From assembly GCA_009786345.1 (NCBI GenBank), contig WQTJ01000107.1, positions 1 to 9,681 of the forward strand: 9,681 nucleotides of DNA, read 5' to 3'. Position 1 is the first letter of the stretch, and each line of letters begins with the position of its first letter. A program made the translations under genes and the position numbers. The notes under the pieces were generated by a model. That model did no database searches, was not told where the DNA came from, and saw only the letters and a list, made by a program, of their open reading frames with translations. This DNA comes from Dehalococcoidia bacterium. Its GTDB lineage: Bacteria; Chloroflexota; Dehalococcoidia; Dehalococcoidales; UBA1222. Below, piece after piece: positions 5,462-9,681 of this stretch.

Positions 5462-7354
5462 CTACACAGTTTTGATTAAGTTGAATGTTTTCATGTCGAT
5501 TACTGCAACGCCGTTAGCCGATACGATATAGAAGAACTCTGAAATATAGAGTCCGCGGCTGTCACTCCATCCGTAGTAGTAATCCCACCAGTATCCAGAG
5601 CTACTATTCATGTTAATGCTTGCGCGAAGGTAAAAACCTGTTTGACTATTGTATCCGTACACCAGATACTCAGAACCTGCTGGAAACCCGATGATATTCT
5701 TTCCGGAATCTACCAAAATTGCTTTGTGATTATACAGCGCAGTGCTGTAGTAGGCGCTGATAGGGAGGGTGTGCGCTTCGGTCACATCCTTTGGATTTGA
5801 TGTATTAAACATCGAGAGCTTCATGGAGTTTGTTCTGCCATTTTCATCTGCGCTGTAGCCTAGTCCGAATAATAAGCCGTCAGAGTAAACATGGAGATAC
5901 TCTGAAAAGCCGGGTATTTTTAAGGCGCTTAGCACTGTAGGTTTCTGTGGATTGGATAAATCCACTGCAAAAAGCGGGTCAACGCGTTTGAATGTGACGA
6001 AATATCCTATATTGCCGTCAAAGCGCACAGAGTAGACACGTTCACCTGGTGCCAGATTATCAACAGATCCAACAAGAGTAAGTGACATATCAAGGATATA
6101 AAGGCCGTTTGATGAAGTGCGGTCATCCCATTTGTAATCAATGGTTCCGAATATGGTGTCTGTGTAAATAGAATATTTGGAGGAATCATCCGTTGTGACA
6201 ACGCGGAGGTATCCTTTGTATTCATCCATGTAGAATTGATCACCCAAGCTGCCAGGAACACTCCCATTGGCAGCAACTTTAACGCTGCCCTTCGATATAT
6301 CAAGTCTTGTGATGTTGGTTAAGGTGTAGTTCAAATAATCAACAACGGTGTAGATACCATAGTTGTGAGTGCTGTCTACGGACTTATATTCGTGACTGGC
6401 AATGTAAAGATTTTGCTGAGACATATATACGATCGAACCGCCGCCGAGCAGGGTTTGGTTTGCTATTGTTGTACCAGACTTTACGTCGATGGCAGATACT
6501 ATGGTGTATGCCGCGGAGTTAAAGTAGGGCATTATTGCTATACAGCTTGGTTCAATAAGTGTTTTTGCGTCATTGGCATATATTGCCGGGACAAAAGTTT
6601 CGGGCTTATCCTCTTCGAAAGAGTAAACATAATAGGTGGATAAAAGATAAAGGGTGTTATCGATAAGCCTGGAAGCAAGCACATTCCCATCCTGACCTAA
6701 ATCATATTTAAGTGCTGGTGCCGCAGGGTTAGACACGTCATATATGTAAGCTTTGCAAATTTGGCTGTTTGAATAGTCCTGGTAGATATACCCTTCAATA
6801 CGATAGGATGTATGGTAGTACTGTGTGATTATGACGACAAAGCTTCCGCTGAGATACATTTCGATTGCATTTTCATAGGTATTGGCATATTGCGAACCTA
6901 AGGTATACTCGTTGTTTTTGACTACCTCGGTAGTTGATATAAGTCGGGTGTTGGCACCATCTGCCTTGAAAATTGAAAGCTTGCCATTCTGCAGGCTGTA
7001 GATATAAGTGCCATCAGTTTTAACGATATCCCCTTCGTCAATCCCTGCCACCTGCACGTTGGTGCCGGAGTAATCTGAGCTGCCGCTTGCAAATGGAGGT
7101 GCAGAAGATGCTATTGTAGGAGCAGGCATAGCTGTTTTAGAGGAAAGAGAGTCGGACACCACACCTTCTACATTCGTGTAGTAAGAATAGTAATTGTTTC
7201 GTACGCCGGAAAGTGCGTCGTAGATTGAATCATAATCCGCAGCGAATGCCACATTGGCAGGGTTTATTTGTGGGATATTTATAGGAGTAGTACATCCAGC
7301 TATGCTGCCGCACAGCAACAATAAGACAATTGAACTAATAAGCAATTTTTTCAT
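5462..7354 (-). CDS. Predicted lipoprotein with Beta_propel-type domain
   Basis: A 630-residue secreted protein. The N-terminus has a lysine pair, a hydrophobic stretch and the lipobox S-I-A-G-C, so C21 is the likely lipid-modified residue and the mature protein would be anchored to the outer face of the membrane. A serine- and alanine-rich segment (about 69-97) leads to the diagnostic motif TNVQVAGIDEGDIVKTDG (98-115) and YIYSLQNGKLSIFKAD, typical of the Beta_propel family (PF09826). The rest, rich in aromatic residues and repeated 'LY/SxxxL' strands, fits a multi-blade beta-propeller with a final strand ending at residue 630. The family's function is unknown; such proteins are usually thought to bind or scaffold. 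AGGAGG at 7360-7365, 5 bases from the ATG, fixes the start. Two alternative promoters are suggested, including one that matches the sigma gene upstream motif. It sits between ftsZ, which is terminated, and rplS. Confidence 0.9.
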   Translation of the reverse strand: MKKLLISSIVLLLLCGSIAGCTTPINIPQINPANVAFAADYDSIYDALSGVRNNYYSYYTNVEGVVSDSLSSKTAMPAPTIASSAPPFASGSSDYSGTNVQVAGIDEGDIVKTDGTYIYSLQNGKLSIFKADGANTRLISTTEVVKNNEYTLGSQYANTYENAIEMYLSGSFVVIITQYYHTSYRIEGYIYQDYSNSQICKAYIYDVSNPAAPALKYDLGQDGNVLASRLIDNTLYLLSTYYVYSFEEDKPETFVPAIYANDAKTLIEPSCIAIMPYFNSAAYTIVSAIDVKSGTTIANQTLLGGGSIVYMSQQNLYIASHEYKSVDSTHNYGIYTVVDYLNYTLTNITRLDISKGSVKVAANGSVPGSLGDQFYMDEYKGYLRVVTTDDSSKYSIYTDTIFGTIDYKWDDRTSSNGLYILDMSLTLVGSVDNLAPGERVYSVRFDGNIGYFVTFKRVDPLFAVDLSNPQKPTVLSALKIPGFSEYLHVYSDGLLFGLGYSADENGRTNSMKLSMFNTSNPKDVTEAHTLPISAYYSTALYNHKAILVDSGKNIIGFPAGSEYLVYGYNSQTGFYLRASINMNSSSGYWWDYYYGWSDSRGLYISEFFYIVSANGVAVIDMKTFNLIKTV

Positions 7355-7374
7355 GTGAACCTCCTGACATGGAT

Positions 7375-7407
7375 ATTATCGGCTTATAAAAAGCCTCTTT
7401 TGATAAT
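7375..7407 (-). promoter_or_regulatory. Leader hairpin in front of the propeller ribosome binding site
   Basis: ATTATC (7375-7380) pairs with GATAAT (7402-7407), and inside it GGCTT (7381-7385) pairs with AAGCC (7391-7395) around a 5-base loop, with a 6-base bulge at 7396-7401. The stem is 11 pairs in total and ends 9 bases before AGGAGG, so it could influence translation or mRNA stability. Transcripts from the ECF-like promoter would start close to the 5' edge of this hairpin. Confidence 0.35.
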
Positions 7408-7409
7408 TA

Positions 7410-7437
7410 GACAATTTAAAATGCCTAAAAAGTTTCA
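7410..7437 (-). promoter_or_regulatory. Candidate ECF-type promoter of the beta-propeller gene
   Basis: On the minus strand TGAAACTTTTTAG (7425-7437) carries a classic ECF -35 core (TGAAAC), with TGTC (7410-7413) 18 bases downstream of it as the possible -10. The AACTTTTTAG string is identical to that upstream of the window's own ECF sigma gene (334-343), which also has a TGT element at similar spacing. The start would lie near 7400, giving a leader of about 45 bases. The spacing is a little longer than the 16-17 bases usual for studied ECF promoters. Confidence 0.33.
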
Positions 7438-7520
7438 AATGGTGACAATAATTTTTTAGGTTGCCTGAAGTTGCTCTTAACTCTTTTACTCCTATGATTA
7501 CAGTAATAAAAGATATATAC

Positions 7521-7548
7521 AGTATAACATATGGTGGGTTTGAGGCAA
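7521..7548 (-). promoter_or_regulatory. Candidate housekeeping promoter upstream of the propeller gene
   Basis: On the minus strand TTGCCT (7543-7548), a 16-base spacer and TATACT (7521-7526) resemble a sigma-70 promoter (four and five matches of six). The leader would be about 160 bases. It is an alternative or additional promoter to the one at 7410-7437. Confidence 0.4.
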
Positions 7549-7622
7549 GGTTTTGTTTGGCTTGATTATGATTGAAGAAAGATTATCGCATTTGGTCTTG
7601 CCGAGGGGATTAAATGGTAATC

Positions 7623-7654
7623 AAAAAGGGGCTGGAAATCATCCGGCCCCTTTT
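7623..7654 (-). terminator. Rho-independent terminator of ftsZ
   Basis: AAAAGGGGCTGG (7624-7635) and CCGGCCCCTTTT (7643-7654) form a 12-pair stem with one G-U pair and a 7-base loop. In the minus-strand direction the stem ends in a run of five T. It lies 20 bases after the ftsZ stop codon, so it ends the ftsA-ftsZ transcript and separates it from the propeller gene. Confidence 0.88.
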
Positions 7655-7673
7655 AATTCACGAGGTTTGGTTA

Positions 7674-8801
7674 TTAATTGAAAGAGCGAGTTTGCGGACG
7701 AACCATATTTTCCTGCGGCACAGCGCGGCGGTTCTGCCCGCCAAGCTTATTCCAGCGGCGTAAGAAAGACGGCATATCCATCTCTTCCTCGGTCTTGATA
7801 CTCCTGAGTTTTTTGTTAAACTCATCATCTTCTTTTGAAGTTGGTTCGGTTTTGTTGACGAAACCGGTGGCGATGAGGGTTATACGTACGTCATTGCCCA
7901 TAGATGCATCTGATGCCACACCAAATATAATATTGGCATCTGGATCTACGGCTTGCTTAATAATCTCGGCTGCTTCATTAACCTCAAAGAGGGTTAGATC
8001 TGTGCCGCCAACTACGTTGAACAACACGCCTTTTGATCCTTCAATGGTAACATCCAGCAGAGGGCTGGCTAAAGCAGAGCGGGCAGCATCAATAGCGCGG
8101 TTCTTGCCGCTAGCGCGGCCGATGGACATCCATGCGGGGCCGGCATCTTTCATAACGGCTCTCACATCAGCGAAGTCCAGGTTAATCATGCCGGGCACAG
8201 TGATGACTTCTGAAATAGCTTGTACGCCGTGGCGTAATACATCATCGGCCATCTTGAAAGCTGTATCGACACCGGTCTTGGGATCACAGAGGTTGAGCAG
8301 TTGGTCGTTGGGAATAATAATAAGTGTATCAACTTTGCCCAGCAAGCGGGTGATGCCTTCTTGTGCTACTTGCATGCGATGGGCACCTTCAAATGAGAAT
8401 GGTTTTGTAACTACGGCGATAGTGAGAGCCCCTGATTCTTTTGCTATCTGAGCCACTACCGGAGCAGAACCGGTTCCTGTGCCGCCGCCCATACCGGCTG
8501 TCACAAATACCATATCTGCACCGCTGACCATTTCTTTGATTTCGTCACGGCTTTCTTCTGCCGCTTTCTGTCCGGTGTTATGATCTCCTCCAGCGCCAAG
8601 ACCGCGAGTCAGTTTTTCACCGATTTGCAATCTGACGGGAGCTTCGGTAATAGCCAGTGCCTGAGCATCTGTGTTGACGGCGATAAACTCGACGCCTTGG
8701 ATTTCCTCACGCACCATGCGAGTGATAGCATTGCTACCGCCGCCGCCACAACCGAAAACTTTGATGCGAGCCCCATTGGGAACAAAACTCGTTTTAGCCA
8801 T
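7674..8801 (-). CDS. ftsZ: Cell division protein FtsZ
   Basis: A 375-residue tubulin-like GTPase that polymerises into the division ring at midcell. Visible elements are the first GTP-binding loop GCGGGGSNA (17-25), NTD (43-45), the tubulin signature GGGTGTG (105-111), and the T7 catalytic loop NLDFADV (207-213) with N207, D209 and D212, so it should hydrolyse GTP. The C-terminal linker is short (about 316-340), and the conserved partner-binding peptide [10 protein letters not shown] (341-350) is followed by a further 25 basic, glutamine- and arginine-rich residues rather than ending the protein. That peptide is the expected contact for FtsA, encoded immediately upstream. AGGAGG at 8806-8811 sits 4 bases before the ATG. 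The gap to ftsA is 29 bases with no terminator, so the two are co-transcribed. Confidence 0.98.
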   Translation of the reverse strand: MAKTSFVPNGARIKVFGCGGGGSNAITRMVREEIQGVEFIAVNTDAQALAITEAPVRLQIGEKLTRGLGAGGDHNTGQKAAEESRDEIKEMVSGADMVFVTAGMGGGTGTGSAPVVAQIAKESGALTIAVVTKPFSFEGAHRMQVAQEGITRLLGKVDTLIIIPNDQLLNLCDPKTGVDTAFKMADDVLRHGVQAISEVITVPGMINLDFADVRAVMKDAGPAWMSIGRASGKNRAIDAARSALASPLLDVTIEGSKGVLFNVVGGTDLTLFEVNEAAEIIKQAVDPDANIIFGVASDASMGNDVRITLIATGFVNKTEPTSKEDDEFNKKLRSIKTEEEMDMPSFLRRWNKLGGQNRRAVPQENMVRPQTRSFN

Positions 8802-8830
8802 TTTTCCTCCTAAATTTTCCTCTTTATATT

Positions 8831-9681
8831 TTATTTACCGCCGAACAGGGACGACAGACGACTGGCAAAACCACGCAAGCGGGACCTGAATCCGCTGTTA
8901 TTCCACTCTTTAGTGCGCTGGCCTCCATGCTTGGAACCCCATAATAACAACCCGACACCGGTAGCATATGCTGGATCACGTAGGTAATCGGTGATGCCAG
9001 TAATATGCAGCGGACATCCAACGCGTACAGGAAGTCTGAGCACGTCACAACCGAGAGTTTCAATGCCTGATAGATTTGAAGTGCCGCCGGTAAGTACTAA
9101 ACCGGCCGGAATGACAGATTCATAATCTGAGCCAGGCAGCTCAAGTAATACCAAGCGCAGAATTTCTTCCACGCGGGCATGCAGTATATCGCACAAATCT
9201 TGATAGGAAATACCATGACCATCCTCTGAGATGGGGGTAGTATTGGCCATCTTATTCTCGTAAACGGACATCACGCTGCCGTAACGCTTCTTCATTTCCT
9301 CGGCGACCTCAAATGGAAGACCAAGGCCGATGGATACATCGCGGGTCAGCTGATAGCCGGCTACTGGCAAGATGGCTGTATGATAAATACTTCCGTCCTT
9401 AAAGATACAAATATCTGTTGTGCCACCGCCGATATCGGCTATGGCTACGCCTGCTTGACGTTCGTCTTCAGTCAGCACGGCTTCAGATGAAGCCAAAGGC
9501 TCCAATACCATATCATCAATGTCAATGCCGATACTGCGTATGCATTTGACTAAGTTCTGGATAGAATTAGCGGCTGCTGTAATAATGTGGGTTTCCACAT
9601 CTAGGCGGAAACCATGCATACCTACCGGATTTTTAACTCCGGGTTGTCCGTCCACTGTGTATGTGCGCGGAATGACATGTA
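8831..9681 (-). CDS. ftsA: Cell division protein FtsA, N-terminally cut by the window edge
   Basis: The C-terminal two thirds of the actin-like protein that tethers FtsZ filaments to the membrane. The frame is open to the right edge: reading upstream of the GTG at 9655 gives HVIPRTYTVDGQPGV, the conserved end of FtsA domain 1C, so that GTG is an internal valine and the true start lies beyond 9681. FtsA is usually 410-420 residues, so about 130 are missing. The ATP-binding motif ADIGGGTTD lies at 9413-9439, and further nucleotide-pocket residues are in LVLTGGTSNLSG. The last 19 residues, FRSRLRGFASRLSSLFGGK (8834-8890), have the alternating basic and hydrophobic pattern of the amphipathic membrane-targeting helix. 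The stop codon is 29 bases before ftsZ. Confidence 0.96.
   Translation of the reverse strand, partial: HVIPRTYTVDGQPGVKNPVGMHGFRLDVETHIITAAANSIQNLVKCIRSIGIDIDDMVLEPLASSEAVLTEDERQAGVAIADIGGGTTDICIFKDGSIYHTAILPVAGYQLTRDVSIGLGLPFEVAEEMKKRYGSVMSVYENKMANTTPISEDGHGISYQDLCDILHARVEEILRLVLLELPGSDYESVIPAGLVLTGGTSNLSGIETLGCDVLRLPVRVGCPLHITGITDYLRDPAYATGVGLLLWGSKHGGQRTKEWNNSGFRSRLRGFASRLSSLFGGK

Larger units (their letters stand above)
7355..7673. other. Region between ftsZ and the beta-propeller gene
   Basis: There is no gene here. The stretch holds the ftsZ terminator (7623-7654), two promoter candidates for the propeller gene (7521-7548 and 7410-7437), a nested hairpin just before its ribosome binding site (7375-7407), and an A/T-only-core inverted repeat CCTAAAAA/TTTTTAGG (7424-7431 and 7453-7460). 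The base composition is markedly AT-rich compared with ftsZ. Confidence 0.6.

Noticed and set aside
7424..7460. CCTAAAAA/TTTTTAGG inverted repeat as a terminator or attenuator
   Set aside because: The stem is nearly all A-T with a 21-base loop, too weak to call. Part of it is better explained by the promoter-like motif.
7678..8451. Long plus-strand open frame opposite ftsZ (257 codons)
   Set aside because: It is antisense to the highly conserved ftsZ, has no ribosome binding site of note, and its residues show no recognisable domain. It is a by-product of ftsZ codon use.
9653..9655. GTG at 9655 as the start of ftsA
   Set aside because: The frame continues upstream to the window edge with conserved FtsA residues (HVIPRTYTVDGQ), so this is an internal valine.
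1..9681. tRNA or rRNA genes, CRISPR arrays, phage or defence genes
   Set aside because: I looked for cloverleaf-like T-loop and acceptor pairings, regularly spaced repeats and recognisable nuclease, integrase or phage proteins, and found none.

Overview
The window looks like a bacterial chromosome segment that joins a core housekeeping block (minus strand) to a small accessory signalling module (plus strand). From the right edge leftward, the minus strand carries the end of ftsA (its N-terminus lies outside the window), ftsZ with a strong intrinsic terminator, a predicted lipoprotein with a Beta_propel-type domain, rplS (ribosomal protein L19) and priA (primosomal replication-restart helicase). 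The FtsZ and FtsA sequences, and an FtsZ tail in which the FLRR peptide is followed by about 25 more residues, remind me most of Chloroflexota, perhaps Dehalococcoidia. This is recollection, not a database match, and it is held loosely. Ribosome binding sites are clear AGGAGG or AAGGAG types.

The left part (378-2023, plus strand) is a compact three-gene run: an ECF sigma factor, a 92-residue two-helix membrane protein overlapping it by 23 bases, and a 297-residue membrane protein with a double zinc ribbon overlapping the second gene by 8 bases. The overlaps imply translational coupling. The layout fits a sigma factor with a membrane-bound regulator and sensor. This block reads as more AT-rich than the ftsA-ftsZ-priA side and may have been acquired. 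A fourth gene appears to start at 2043 but stops after ten codons, at the edge of a 93-base inverted-repeat element with TA borders, which looks like a small non-autonomous transposon remnant.

The plus-strand run and priA converge on the 2024-2338 interval, which has no complete gene. The priA side has its own logic: rplS has a good promoter candidate at 5318-5346, directly beside a perfect 17-base inverted repeat, and priA follows rplS by about 44 bases with no terminator, so the two are probably co-transcribed.

The most interesting link I found is a shared promoter-like motif. The string AACTTTTTAG, preceded by TGA or TGAA and followed 17-18 bases after AAC by TGTA or TGTC, lies just upstream of the ECF sigma gene and also upstream of the beta-propeller lipoprotein gene 7 kb away. 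If real, it would make the lipoprotein a target of the locally encoded sigma factor. This is a hypothesis from two sites only.
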